Shown here: positions 55,228-64,000 of the stretch, piece after piece
How the letters are laid out: each line of letters starts with the position of its first letter
How positions within the stretch are numbered: position 1 is the stretch's first letter
Assembly: GCA_963664675.2 (NCBI GenBank)
Contig: CAXXLB010000009.1
Location: 744,001 to 808,000, forward strand
Direction of reading: 5' to 3'
DNA: 64,000 bases
DNA from: JASGMR01 sp963664675
GTDB lineage: Bacteria; Thermotogota; Thermotogae; Petrotogales; Kosmotogaceae
Translations under genes and position numbers: made by a program
The notes under the pieces: model-generated
The model's database searches: none
The model's input: the letters and a program-made list of their open reading frames with translations, nothing else
Told to the model about the DNA's origin: nothing

Positions 55228-56053
55228 TAAGACCCTCCCTGATAAATTTATAGATCATTTCCAGACTTTCACAATTCAAACAGTTATCCTTTATCTCTTT
55301 CAACACGACATTAAGTAATCTATTGATTTCTCTTTTATTTTTAACAGAATTTCTGTGAGTTCTTTTACCCAATTCAATGTTTATTTTATCAAAAAGATTG
55401 TAAATTGTTTCTTTATATGTCATACCTGTCAGTAACACTTCGTTGTTTTTATTAGATAATTCCAACATCGATTTAACTTTTGCATAAAGACTTTTCGCAC
55501 CAGGAAGATCCATTTTATTTACAACATATATATCGCCGATCTCCATAATACCGGCTTTCATACTCTGTATCTCGTCACCATTACCCGGTGATAGAACCAG
55601 TACAATCACGTCTGCAATATTTTTTATATCCGTTTCAGCCTGGCCGGTTCCCACAGTTTCTAAAATTATATATTCAAAACCCGATCTTCCCAAAAACTCT
55701 ACCGTATCATAAATAGAGGGATTTAATCCTCCTACGCTTCCTCTGCTCGCAAGCGACCGTATAAATACCCCCTTAGAAGCGGAATCTTTCATTCTTATTC
55801 TGTCCCCTAAAAAAGCTCCTCCGGTAAATGGACTGGAAGGATCAATGGCCAGTACAGCCGTTTTACCCTTTTCTAAAAATTTCATAGAAATAATATTGGT
55901 GAGGGATGACTTCCCGACCCCAGGACTTCCGGTAATACCTACCACGAAATAGCTCTTTTCAGGAAGATTGTCTATTATTTCCTTCGCCTTACTGTGATCG
56001 TTCTCAATAATCGATATTTTTTTTGCAACTTCCAAAAAATTATTTTTCAACAA
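55208..56053 (-). CDS. meaB: MeaB-type GTPase chaperone of methylmalonyl-CoA mutase
   Basis: A 281-residue P-loop GTPase (ArgK/MeaB family) that guards mutase during B12 loading. Walker A is GITGSPGVGKSSLTN, with ILETVGTGQAETDI (switch region) and VVNKMDLPGA as G4. The start is TTG (AAAGGA upstream) and overlaps the mutase small-subunit gene by 14 bases, which fits the known partnership. Confidence 0.93.
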   Translation of the reverse strand: MLKNNFLEVAKKISIIENDHSKAKEIIDNLPEKSYFVVGITGSPGVGKSSLTNIISMKFLEKGKTAVLAIDPSSPFTGGAFLGDRIRMKDSASKGVFIRSLASRGSVGGLNPSIYDTVEFLGRSGFEYIILETVGTGQAETDIKNIADVIVLVLSPGNGDEIQSMKAGIMEIGDIYVVNKMDLPGAKSLYAKVKSMLELSNKNNEVLLTGMTYKETIYNLFDKINIELGKRTHRNSVKNKREINRLLNVVLKEIKDNCLNCESLEMIYKFIREGLNEGKKS

Positions 56054-56429
56054 TTTCCTTTATCCTTTTCGCGATCAGTTCAAGTGATGTTCCGGGACCA
56101 AATATGTCTACAATCCCCATCGATCTCAAGTTCTCATAATCTTCCTCAGGGATTATACCTCCTAAAAAAACCGGTTTATTTTCAATATTTCTTTCTTTCA
56201 TAGCATCCAAAACTTTTTTACATAATCTGTTATGTGCTCCTGATAAAATAGACAAACCTATAATGTCAACATCCTCCTGCAATGCTGCATCAGCAATGGA
56301 AGAAGGTGTTTGTCTAAGACCCGTGTAAATGACTTCCATTCCCGCATCTCTCAAAGCCATTGCCACAACTTTTGCACCCCTGTCATGTCCATCCAAACCT
56401 GGTTTTGCAACTAAAACTTTAATCGGCAT
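56040..56429 (-). CDS. Methylmalonyl-CoA mutase, B12-binding subunit
   Basis: A 129-residue cobalamin-binding domain encoded as a separate subunit. The B12 motif GLDGHDRGAKVVA holds DxHxxG with the His that coordinates cobalt; LSILSGAH and FLGGIIPEED supply the other two motif parts. It pairs with the large subunit encoded just upstream, ten bases away. Confidence 0.94.
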   Translation of the reverse strand: MPIKVLVAKPGLDGHDRGAKVVAMALRDAGMEVIYTGLRQTPSSIADAALQEDVDIIGLSILSGAHNRLCKKVLDAMKERNIENKPVFLGGIIPEEDYENLRSMGIVDIFGPGTSLELIAKRIKEIVEK

Positions 56430-56438
56430 CCTTTCCTC

Positions 56439-58106
56439 CTATGATATTATCGCCTCGTTATATTCGCCGAAATTTCGCCTCAATACATTCGAAATTTCTC
56501 CCACCGTTGCATATGATTTTACACATGAGAGAATAAAAGGCATTAAATTTTCTCCACTTGATGCCGCTTCATATAATTTCAAGAGATTTTCATTCACAGC
56601 ATCATTATCTCTCTCTTCCCTTAATTTTTTCAATTTTTCTACCTGTTTATTTTCTACCTCTTCGTTTATTTTCAGCACATCGTTTTTTGCTTCATCTTTT
56701 GATTTGAATTTATTCAATCCGATTATAATCTGTTCCCCTTTTTCAACATCTTTTTGATACTTATATGCCGCTTCTCCTATTTCTTTTTGTGGAAACCCTT
56801 CCTCAATCGCTTTGACCATTCCTCCAATATTCTCAATTTTATCAATGTATTTATTAACTTCGTTCTCTATCTTGTTAGTTAAATTCTCCACATAATACGA
56901 TCCCGCGAATGGATCAACGACCTCTGAAACACCTGTTTCATAAGCTATAAGCTGTTGCGTCCTGAGGGCAATCGTGACTGATTCCTCGGTGGGTAATCCC
57001 AATGCTTCGTCATACGAATTCGTGTGAAGTGATTGCGTTCCTCCAAAAACAGCAGACAAAGCCTGATAAGCAACTCTTACAATATTATTCATAGGCTGTT
57101 GAGCTGTCAATGTGGAACCACCTGTTTGAGTATGAAATCTTAACATCTGTGCTTTCTTATCGGTTACATTGAATTTTTCTTTCATGATTTTTGCCCAAAT
57201 TCTTCTTGCTGCCCTGAATTTAGATATTTCTTCCAAAAAATTATTATGTGAGTTAAAGAAAAAGGATAATCTTTTACCAAAAACATTCGGGTCTAGTCCG
57301 GCCTGAATCGCAGCATTAACATAAGCAATACCATCGGCCAAAGTGAAAGCGATTTCCTGAACAGCGTTAGCCCCCGCTTCTCTAATATGATATCCGCTGA
57401 TACTGATGGTATTAAATCCGGGAAGCTTTTCCGCACAATATTCAAATATATTCGTAATAATTCTCATAGACGGTTTAGGAGGAAAAATATAGGTTCCTCT
57501 TGCGATATATTCTTTTAAAATATCATTTTGAATCGTTCCCCTCAATTTATCCGGACTTACTCCCTGCATTTCTGCTACAGCCATATACATCGATAAAAGT
57601 ATTGCTGCCGTCGAATTTATAGTCATTGAAGTACTCACTTTGTCTAAAGGAATATTATAAAATAATGTTTCCATATCTTTTAACGAATCAATTGCAACTC
57701 CAACTTTTCCCACTTCTCCCTCGGACATTTCATCATCCGAATCGTAACCTATTTGAGTGGGTAAATCAAATGCAATAGACAAGCCTGTTTGCCCCTGAGA
57801 AAGAAGATATCTATATCTCTTATTCGATTCTTCAGCATCCCCAAACCCGGCATATTGTCTCATTGTCCATAATTTTCCCCTGTACATTGTAGGTTGAACT
57901 CCCCTGGTATACGGATATTCTCCCGGATATCCAATATCACTCAAAAAGTCTTCGGATTCAACATCAAGCGGAGAATATATATTTTTTATACCTTCTCCAA
58001 AAGATGTTTTAAATACCTCTTTTCTTTCAGGAAATCTTTTTAAAACTTTATTTAAGGTAGCTTCACTCCATTTTGCTTCTCTCTCTTTTATTTTTTTATA
58101 ATCCAT
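56439..58106 (-). CDS. Methylmalonyl-CoA mutase, large (substrate-binding) subunit
   Basis: A 555-residue barrel subunit that isomerises succinyl-CoA and R-methylmalonyl-CoA by a radical mechanism. Visible motifs are PYTRGVQPTMYRGKLWTMRQYAGFG, LSIAFDLPTQIGYDSD, SISGYHIREAGAN and RFHTQTGGSTLTAQQP (in outline). The ending carries no B12 domain, so this is the split form seen in archaea and some bacteria. It is the first gene of the operon, divergent from the radical SAM gene. No cobalamin riboswitch is seen upstream. Confidence 0.95.
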   Translation of the reverse strand: MDYKKIKEREAKWSEATLNKVLKRFPERKEVFKTSFGEGIKNIYSPLDVESEDFLSDIGYPGEYPYTRGVQPTMYRGKLWTMRQYAGFGDAEESNKRYRYLLSQGQTGLSIAFDLPTQIGYDSDDEMSEGEVGKVGVAIDSLKDMETLFYNIPLDKVSTSMTINSTAAILLSMYMAVAEMQGVSPDKLRGTIQNDILKEYIARGTYIFPPKPSMRIITNIFEYCAEKLPGFNTISISGYHIREAGANAVQEIAFTLADGIAYVNAAIQAGLDPNVFGKRLSFFFNSHNNFLEEISKFRAARRIWAKIMKEKFNVTDKKAQMLRFHTQTGGSTLTAQQPMNNIVRVAYQALSAVFGGTQSLHTNSYDEALGLPTEESVTIALRTQQLIAYETGVSEVVDPFAGSYYVENLTNKIENEVNKYIDKIENIGGMVKAIEEGFPQKEIGEAAYKYQKDVEKGEQIIIGLNKFKSKDEAKNDVLKINEEVENKQVEKLKKLREERDNDAVNENLLKLYEAASSGENLMPFILSCVKSYATVGEISNVLRRNFGEYNEAIIS

Positions 58107-58260
58107 ACAACCCCCCTCTTTCTTCTATTCTTATTAAAACAGATTAAAAAAAAATTTCAATATGCTGGAAATGTATTTAAGAGCTTTCTGAGTTATTATT
58201 TAAGTAAAATCATCATATTTTTATGATAATTTTATGATAATTAAAATATGAGGTGTCAAT

Positions 58261-60021
58261 TTGAACATAAAAAAATGGTTGAATAATTCGGGAGTTTTGT
58301 ATAGGGTCTCAAAGCCTTCGAGATATTTTGGAAATGAATTAAATATAAAAAGAAAAAAAGTCACAGATAAATTAAGGTTTTTGTTCGTTTTCCCGGATAC
58401 ATACGAAATTGGAATGTCGCATATGGGATTAAAAATACTTTACAGAATTTTAAATGAATCTGCGGATATTTATGCCGAAAGAGCTTTTTTACCGTGGAAA
58501 GATATGTTTTTTGAAATGAAAAATAGCAACATCCCTCTCTATTCACTTGAAACGTACTCACCGGCAAATTCTTTCGATATAATCGGAATAACTCTTCAAT
58601 ATGAACTATCATATACAAATATTCTTGGAATACTTGATCTGTGTAACATACCTTTCTTTTCTGCCGATAGAACGGATGAACCACTAATAGTCGGAGGCGG
58701 TCCCTGCATGATAAATCCCGAACCTGTTGCTGATTTTTTTGATTTTTTTGTCATTGGGGACGGCGAAGAAATAACTTTGGATGTTTCCAAAATCATAAAA
58801 GAAAATTTAACGCTTTTAAAGGAAGGAAAAAGGAATGAACTGCTTTCCAAAATCGGAAAACTGGATGGCATTTATGTTCCACAACTGAATCAGAAGAATA
58901 TTAAGAAAAAATTTTTCAAATCCCTGTCTGACTCTGAAATAGAAACCCGTCCAATAGTCCCGTTTTATGAAATAGTTCATGACAGGGCATCAATAGAGCT
59001 GTTAAGGGGGTGCTCAAGATCCTGTAGATTTTGCGCTGCAGGCTTTTTTTACAGACCGGTCAGAGAGAGGACATATGAAGAAATAATTAAAGCGGTCCCT
59101 GAATTAATTGAAAATACAGGTTATGGGGAACTTTCATTACTGTCACTTAGTACTATGGACTACACTTCAATAAAGAAATTAACGGACATTCTATACAAAT
59201 ACATGAGTGAATCAAAAATTTCACTCTCTTTACCTTCTACAAGAGTCGATAATTTTGGAATAGGAATAGCTTCGAAAATAGCTTCAATCAAAAAAACCGG
59301 ATTGACCTTCGCACCGGAAGCCGGAACACAGAGAATGAGAGATATCATAAATAAAAATATTACTGAAAAAGATATAATTTTAACGGCAAAGAAAGCTTTC
59401 GATTCCGGTTGGGAAAAAATTAAATTATATTTTATGATAGGACTTCCAACCGAAAGAGATGAAGATATTTATGGCATTGTTGATCTATCAAGAATGATTA
59501 AAAAAATTGGATTTCGTCAATTGAATGTTTCAGTGGGTATTTTTATCCCAAAACCTTTTACACCATTTCAATTTGAAAAACAAATAAATATCGAGGAAGC
59601 AAAAGAAAAAATCAAAAAACTGTACACAATTAATAAATTTGGAAAATTATCGATATCCGATCCCAAAAAAGCCACGATTGAAGGGATATTTTCCAGGGGT
59701 GACAGAAAACTATCCTCATTAATTGTTGATGCATATAATAAAGGCTGTATATACGATGAGTGGACGGAAGAATTCGATTATAATAAATGGGTCTCCGCAT
59801 TTGAAAAAAGTGGTACAAGCCCCGAAAATTATTTATCAAAAATACCATATGAAAAAAACAATCCTTGGGAAAAAATTGATATGGGAATCAATAAAGATTT
59901 TTTGATTTCTGAAAATAAAAAAGCCTTACTTGAAAAAACAACAGCAGACTGCAGATGGAACGGCTGTTCAAATTGCGGTATATGTATGAATTTTAATTTA
60001 AAAAATATTTTAAATGAATAA
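58261..60021 (+). CDS. Radical SAM protein (TIGR03960-like, with B12-binding-type N-terminus)
   Basis: A 586-residue protein. The N-terminus resembles a B12-binding-like domain (FLFVFPDTYEIGMSHMGLKILY), followed by IGDGEEITLDV and the cluster motif CSRSCRFCAAGFFYRPVRERT (CxxxCxxC). The C-terminus has a second Cys set, CRWNGCSNCGICM. This is the layout of a widespread uncharacterised radical SAM family often encoded beside a DUF2344 protein and RNase E/G; neither is next to it here. It may modify a tRNA or rRNA. Start is TTG 58261 with GAGGTG upstream. Confidence 0.85.
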   Translation: MNIKKWLNNSGVLYRVSKPSRYFGNELNIKRKKVTDKLRFLFVFPDTYEIGMSHMGLKILYRILNESADIYAERAFLPWKDMFFEMKNSNIPLYSLETYSPANSFDIIGITLQYELSYTNILGILDLCNIPFFSADRTDEPLIVGGGPCMINPEPVADFFDFFVIGDGEEITLDVSKIIKENLTLLKEGKRNELLSKIGKLDGIYVPQLNQKNIKKKFFKSLSDSEIETRPIVPFYEIVHDRASIELLRGCSRSCRFCAAGFFYRPVRERTYEEIIKAVPELIENTGYGELSLLSLSTMDYTSIKKLTDILYKYMSESKISLSLPSTRVDNFGIGIASKIASIKKTGLTFAPEAGTQRMRDIINKNITEKDIILTAKKAFDSGWEKIKLYFMIGLPTERDEDIYGIVDLSRMIKKIGFRQLNVSVGIFIPKPFTPFQFEKQINIEEAKEKIKKLYTINKFGKLSISDPKKATIEGIFSRGDRKLSSLIVDAYNKGCIYDEWTEEFDYNKWVSAFEKSGTSPENYLSKIPYEKNNPWEKIDMGINKDFLISENKKALLEKTTADCRWNGCSNCGICMNFNLKNILNE

Positions 60022-60030
60022 TTTATTTAT

Positions 60031-60059
60031 TTGTTAATATTTCTAAAAAGTGATATACT
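60031..60059 (+). promoter_or_regulatory. Promoter upstream of the transporter gene
   Basis: TTGTTA (60031-60036) and TATACT (60054-60059) with a 17-base spacer, 17 bases before the ATG at 60076. Confidence 0.55.
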
Positions 60060-60075
60060 GAAATTCGGTGATAAA

Positions 60076-61350
60076 ATGGATCTTGTTGTTGTTTTGATAG
60101 TTTTTACAATTACATATTTTTTAATTATTACAGGAAAATTCAAAAGATCGACTGTTGCTTTTTCTGCAGGTATGGCTATCTTACTTTTCAAAATAATCTC
60201 AAATTATTCAGCGGAAAAAATTGGCTTTTACGTAGATTTCAATACACTGGGAATCCTGATGGGTATGATGATTATTGTCGGTATATTAAAATCCACCGGA
60301 TTTTTTGAGTACGTTGCAATATATATCGTGAAATTCTCAAGAGGAAATGTCAGATTATTGTTTTTCTTTTTTATGATAACCATCGCATTTTTCTCGGCCC
60401 TTCTTGATAATGTGACAACAATCCTTTTGTTTTCTCCAATAATTTTTTTGGTTTCAGATTCTCTTGAAATATCTCCAAAACCATATATAATACTCACAGT
60501 ATTATTTGCCAATATTGGAGGTACAGCAACAATAATAGGAGATCCTCCGAATATTCTGATCGGATCGGCGAGTACATTCGGTTTCATAGATTTCGTTATA
60601 TACCTCGGACCTTTGGTGGCAATAATCACTTTTGTTTCCTTGCTTTTTTCGGATAAAAAATACTTCAGACCCGTCGCTAAAAAATCCGATTCTTTAAAAA
60701 GATTTTCCAAAACTGATCCCAAAAAGGCCATCAAATCTGAAAAAGAATTAAAAAAAGCTCTTTTTGTATTTGTTTTAGTAATTTTTGGATTTTTAACCCA
60801 TGATATTTTCAATTATGATGCTTCGATAATAGCTTTGTCCGGCGCAGCATTTTTAATGCTTATTTCAAACAAAAATTTTGCGGAAATAACGAAAGAGATC
60901 GAATGGGATACAATATTTTTCTTCGTTGGTCTCTTCATAATTTCATTTTCCCTACAGGAAGTGGGAATTTCTTCATTTTTATCAGGTGTTTTGGGAAATC
61001 TTTCATCAACACCAATATTGTTGTATTTAACCATAATCTGGATAACCGCTGTTGCAGGAAGTTTTATAGGTGCAGTTCCTGTGGTGACTATAATGATACC
61101 CATAATACAAACATTGATAATAAGTTATAACGTCTCGCCGGAAATCTGGTGGTCTTTATCCATAGGTGCTTGTTTCGGCGGAAGCGGGGCAATCACCGGT
61201 GCCGCTTCAAATATGGTAGGAGTGGGATTAATGGAACAACATACCAATGAAAGATTCGGATATATCAATTATATGAAGTACTCTCTTCCCATAACTTTGC
61301 TTTCATTAATAATTGGTTCCATTTACACAGTTCTGATGACAATTTTTTAA
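60076..61350 (+). CDS. ArsB/NhaD-type ion transporter
   Basis: A 424-residue membrane protein with about eleven hydrophobic helices. Family text includes GFFEYVAIYIVKFSRGN, FFSALLDNVTTILLFSP and GGTATIIGDPPNILIGSA, typical of the arsenite/Na+:H+ antiporter superfamily; a second half repeats the theme with AVAGSFIGAVPVVTIMIPI. ATG 60076 follows a GGTGAT site; the longer reading from 60031 runs through the promoter. It could be an NhaD-type Na+/H+ antiporter, which would suit a Na+-based cell, or a metalloid or dicarboxylate carrier. Its stop overlaps the plsY stop on the other strand by four bases. Confidence 0.85.
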   Translation: MDLVVVLIVFTITYFLIITGKFKRSTVAFSAGMAILLFKIISNYSAEKIGFYVDFNTLGILMGMMIIVGILKSTGFFEYVAIYIVKFSRGNVRLLFFFFMITIAFFSALLDNVTTILLFSPIIFLVSDSLEISPKPYIILTVLFANIGGTATIIGDPPNILIGSASTFGFIDFVIYLGPLVAIITFVSLLFSDKKYFRPVAKKSDSLKRFSKTDPKKAIKSEKELKKALFVFVLVIFGFLTHDIFNYDASIIALSGAAFLMLISNKNFAEITKEIEWDTIFFFVGLFIISFSLQEVGISSFLSGVLGNLSSTPILLYLTIIWITAVAGSFIGAVPVVTIMIPIIQTLIISYNVSPEIWWSLSIGACFGGSGAITGAASNMVGVGLMEQHTNERFGYINYMKYSLPITLLSLIIGSIYTVLMTIF

Positions 61351-61964
61351 TTTCCCTTATTTCCAAATTTTTTGAATGCCTCTATTAAATTGGTTCTATT
61401 CTCTTTGTCGTGCAGTAATCTGCCTATATTCGTTCTGTGCATAACTACATTCAGGATAAGAAAGCTCAAAAAAAGCAAACCTGCAATGAACCCAAATTCC
61501 TCAAATGCTAAAGCGGTTATAACCGCCAGGGAAACTAACGATGCAACTGAAACATATTTAGTCAATATAGTTATTGCAAACCAAAAAACCAGAAAGATGG
61601 GCAAAAAGAGCCCGTTAATTGCGGTGAACGTTCCTATGGTACAGGCCACTCCCTTCCCTCCTTTAAATCTTAAAAAAAGCGGAAAGATATGGCCAATACA
61701 TACCGCAAATCCAAACAACATAGCTAAATAGATATCCCATTTAAAGAAAGTTCTTCCGATGATCATGGGAATAAATGACTTGAATCCATCCATGAACATA
61801 GTGGCAAAACCTATTATCCCACCCATTTTTCTCATCACATTTGTTCCGCCTACATTTCCACTGCCAACTTTTCTAATATCAATATCAACAAGCTTTGGAA
61901 CAATATAACTGAATGGAATGGAACCGATTAAATATCCTAAAAATATGGTTAAAACATAATCCAT
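61347..61964 (-). CDS. plsY: Acyl-phosphate glycerol-3-phosphate acyltransferase
   Basis: Membrane enzyme (205 residues) that puts the first acyl chain on glycerol-3-phosphate. Motifs are GSIPFSYIV, KVGSGNVGGTNVMRKMG, FKGGKGVACTIG and the late HRTNIGRLLHDKENR. About five membrane helices. It follows der directly (stop and start share a base). Confidence 0.95.
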   Translation of the reverse strand: MDYVLTIFLGYLIGSIPFSYIVPKLVDIDIRKVGSGNVGGTNVMRKMGGIIGFATMFMDGFKSFIPMIIGRTFFKWDIYLAMLFGFAVCIGHIFPLFLRFKGGKGVACTIGTFTAINGLFLPIFLVFWFAITILTKYVSVASLVSLAVITALAFEEFGFIAGLLFLSFLILNVVMHRTNIGRLLHDKENRTNLIEAFKKFGNKGN

Positions 61965-63289
61965 TATTTCTTTTTCCTTTTCAGTTTCAAATAAATCGGG
62001 CTACCGGTAAATGGATCAATATTCGTTCTTATCATTTTTCTCAACCCTCTCAAATAAGATTCATTAAATAATCCTGGATCGTTTACAAACAAACCTATAA
62101 CAGGTGGTTTTGTAGATATTTGAGTAGAATAATAAATTTTTGCTTTCTTTCTTCCATTTCCAACAGGCGGCGTACTTAAAGTATATCTCGATACAACATT
62201 ATTGAGAATTCCTGTCGGTATCTTTTTTTGAATATTTTCTCGGACTAATTCTATCGAAGCAATTATCTTTTTTATTCCTGTACCTTTTAACGCCGAAATA
62301 AACAATACCGGGCTGTAATTAATAAAATAGAATTGTATATCAAATTCCTTTATCAATTCTTTTCTCGCCTTTTCATTAATCAGGTCCGATTTGTTATAAA
62401 CTACTATCACGCCTTTTCCTGAATTCTCAATAATTCCGGCAATTTTTTGGTCCTGACTTCCAATTCCTTCTGTTGCATCTATAATCATAACAACAATATC
62501 CGATTTTTGAATAGCAGTTACCGCTCTCATAACACTGTAATATTCAACATTTTTTATTTTTACTTTGGATTTTTTTCTTATTCCAGCGGTATCAATAAAT
62601 ATATATTCGCTTTCATTTATTTTTATTCTTTCATTCACTGTATCTCTTGTAGTACCGGCAATTTCGGTAACCAGACTCCGTTCATTCTTGATTATCTTAT
62701 TAAAAATCGACGATTTTCCTGCATTAGGTTTGCCTACAATAGCAATTTTGATGGATTCTGATTCATCAGAATCCTCAAGGTCAAAACCTCTTTTTTCCAA
62801 TTTGTCGGTTATAATCTCCAATAATTCATGTTTATTTATCCCATGAACTGCAGAAATAGGGAACGGTTCACCCAATCCAAGAGAATACAAATCCAATTCA
62901 TGTTCTTCTTTATATTTACTTTCATTCTCAACTTTATTTGCTACTAATATTACTTCTTTACCGCTCTTCCTTATCTTTTCAGCGAATTCCTGGTCCGACC
63001 CTACAAGACCGTTTTTACCATCAACAAGATACAAAATGAGGTCACCCTCATTTATTAAATTAAAGGTAACCTCCTTCATTTTTTCTTCTATAATATCCTT
63101 GGGATTATCAAATAACCCACACGTATCGATAAGATCAAAACTCTTTTCATACCATTTAACTTTTCCGATCTTAAAATCCCTGGTTAATCCCTCTAAATTA
63201 TCAACTATCGCATCTCTTCCACCGACCAACCTGTTGAAAAGAGTCGATTTCCCTACATTTGGTCTTCCAATAATTAAAACGGTTGCCAA
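61964..63289 (-). CDS. der: GTPase Der (EngA), ribosome assembly
   Basis: A 441-residue protein with two tandem G domains. First P-loop is GRPNVGKSTLFNRL, with LIDTCGLFDN and VANKVENE; the second is GKPNAGKSSIFNKI, with FIDTAGIRKK and YNKSDLIN. A KH-like C-terminal domain follows (NNVVSRYTLSTPPVGNGRKK and FNESYLRGLRKMIR). It helps 50S assembly. In the first G domain, the G4 motif reads ANKVENE rather than NKxD, giving Val in place of the usual residue, and still binds guanine in the family. Confidence 0.96.
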   Translation of the reverse strand: MATVLIIGRPNVGKSTLFNRLVGGRDAIVDNLEGLTRDFKIGKVKWYEKSFDLIDTCGLFDNPKDIIEEKMKEVTFNLINEGDLILYLVDGKNGLVGSDQEFAEKIRKSGKEVILVANKVENESKYKEEHELDLYSLGLGEPFPISAVHGINKHELLEIITDKLEKRGFDLEDSDESESIKIAIVGKPNAGKSSIFNKIIKNERSLVTEIAGTTRDTVNERIKINESEYIFIDTAGIRKKSKVKIKNVEYYSVMRAVTAIQKSDIVVMIIDATEGIGSQDQKIAGIIENSGKGVIVVYNKSDLINEKARKELIKEFDIQFYFINYSPVLFISALKGTGIKKIIASIELVRENIQKKIPTGILNNVVSRYTLSTPPVGNGRKKAKIYYSTQISTKPPVIGLFVNDPGLFNESYLRGLRKMIRTNIDPFTGSPIYLKLKRKKK

Positions 63290-63292
63290 ATT

Positions 63293-64000
63293 TTACTCCT
63301 CTTCCTCACTATTTTCCATTTTTTCCTGGATCTGCTTTAATTGCTTCTCCATAGACGTTTCGCCAGATTCATCAATTCCTTCATTCATTTTATCTATCAT
63401 TTTCCTCGCTTCTTCCTGCTCTTTATCTTTTAATAATTGCCTTATGGAAACTCTCATGTTTCTCAAATCATTTTCCGGCTGATATATTACCTTTATAATT
63501 TTAAACTCTCTTTGATCTCCGATATTCAATTCTTCTTCAATTTCTTCAATTCTACGTATAGTTACCTGCGAAATTGGCAAAAAAGCTTCTACATTACAAT
63601 CATCTATAAGAACTATGGCACCGTTTTTCGTAAATCTCTTTACCGTTCCTGTGACTTTATCACCAACGCTATAGCTTTCTATAACATTTCTCCATGGATC
63701 CTCTTCGCCTTGCTTAATACTCATTCTCATTTTTTCATTTTCTTTATCTATACTGAGTATTTTTACTTTAACCATATTCCCCTCTTTTACCACATCTTCG
63801 ATGCTGTCAACAAAGTTCCATGATATTTCTGAAACGGGAACAAATCCGGAAACATAATCTTCCAGTTCCACAATTACTCCCATGGGAAGAATTTTTACAA
63901 CTTTTCCTTCATAAATTTTGTCTTGGAAATATTTTTCAGGAACATTATCCCACGGATTCCCTAGCACTTCTTTATAACTTAATGAAATAGTTCTCTTTTT
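63293..64000 (-). CDS. S1-domain RNA-binding protein (ribosomal protein S1 homolog), 5' end outside window
   Basis: The frame is open through the window edge: before GTG 63967 it continues as KKRTISLSYKE, so the true start lies further on. The visible 236 residues hold two S1 domains (KIYEGKVVKILPMGVIVELEDYVSGFVPVSEIS in outline, then YSVGDKVTGTVKRFTKNGAIV) and parts of a third before (LSYKEVLGNPW), each starting with the VG-type strand. A charged tail follows. It is probably a short S1 protein as found in low-GC bacteria, upstream of der by four bases. Confidence 0.85.
   Translation of the reverse strand, partial: KKRTISLSYKEVLGNPWDNVPEKYFQDKIYEGKVVKILPMGVIVELEDYVSGFVPVSEISWNFVDSIEDVVKEGNMVKVKILSIDKENEKMRMSIKQGEEDPWRNVIESYSVGDKVTGTVKRFTKNGAIVLIDDCNVEAFLPISQVTIRRIEEIEEELNIGDQREFKIIKVIYQPENDLRNMRVSIRQLLKDKEQEEARKMIDKMNEGIDESGETSMEKQLKQIQEKMENSEEEE

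Noticed and set aside
58107..58260. Cobalamin riboswitch before the B12-dependent mutase operon
   Set aside because: The gap is AT-rich and only about 150 bases, with no B12 box or G/C-rich stems.

Overview
This is an AT-rich bacterial chromosome segment, best read as a member of the Thermotogota (perhaps a Petrotoga/Kosmotoga-like mesophile or moderate thermophile). The 16S gene has the universal region reading GGGAGCCCGCACAAG, which I associate with Thermotogae. The gene set also fits: family-1 sugar ABC importers, a PolA with intact proofreading residues, a Na+-type F-ATPase, and short intergenic gaps with overlapping genes. The species is inference; no database was searched.

Layout. 1-3.6 kb: the 3' part of feoB, threonine synthase, an orphan [2Fe-2S] hydroxylase subunit and a MobA-like nucleotidyltransferase. 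3.6-10.3 kb: a minus-strand ribose operon (rbsR-rbsD-btpA-rbsK-rbsA-rbsC-rbsB) behind a promoter with a tandem operator. 10.4-19.7 kb: prepilin peptidase, TPR protein, a cystathionine-type PLP enzyme, an alcohol-dehydrogenase-like enzyme, a HAD phosphatase, a methionine importer (metQNI) preceded by an attenuator-like leader, a flavodoxin-like protein and an NlpC/P60 peptidase. 19.7-24.7 kb: one rRNA operon (16S, tRNA-Ile, tRNA-Ala, 23S, 5S). 24.7-25.6 kb: a decayed IS200-type element and a truncated acetyltransferase. 25.7-30 kb: a maltose/trehalose-type sugar importer with its LacI-type regulator. 30.3-42.4 kb: a continuous minus-strand run, ychF-tatD-(CMD protein)-polA-atpZ-atpI-atpBEFHAGDC. 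42.4-49.4 kb: a family-3 glycosidase, cysteine synthase, DegV protein, two alpha/beta hydrolases and a metallo-beta-lactamase-fold hydrolase. 49.4-52.4 kb: a secreted papain-like protease with a dockerin-like tail beside a lipoprotein. 52.5-58.1 kb: a methylmalonyl-CoA pathway operon. 58.3-64 kb: a radical SAM protein, an ArsB/NhaD-type transporter, PlsY, Der and an S1-domain protein that runs off the window.

The energy genes fit together. The methylmalonyl-CoA mutase, epimerase and decarboxylase-type subunits would convert succinyl-CoA to propionyl-CoA. If the missing membrane beta subunit exists elsewhere, this could pump Na+. The ATP synthase c subunit carries the two-carboxylate Na+ motif, so the two systems may share a sodium cycle.

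The most notable unexplained signals are: (i) atpG is split by one extra A in a run of nine; (ii) a degenerate tandem duplication spans the atpE/atpF junction and leaves a relict of the c-subunit end; (iii) the metQ leader can fold into alternative terminator and antiterminator forms and matches no riboswitch class I know; (iv) a dockerin-like domain sits on a secreted cysteine protease next to a large lipoprotein; (v) an IS200 relic is bracketed by 22-bp near-identical direct repeats.
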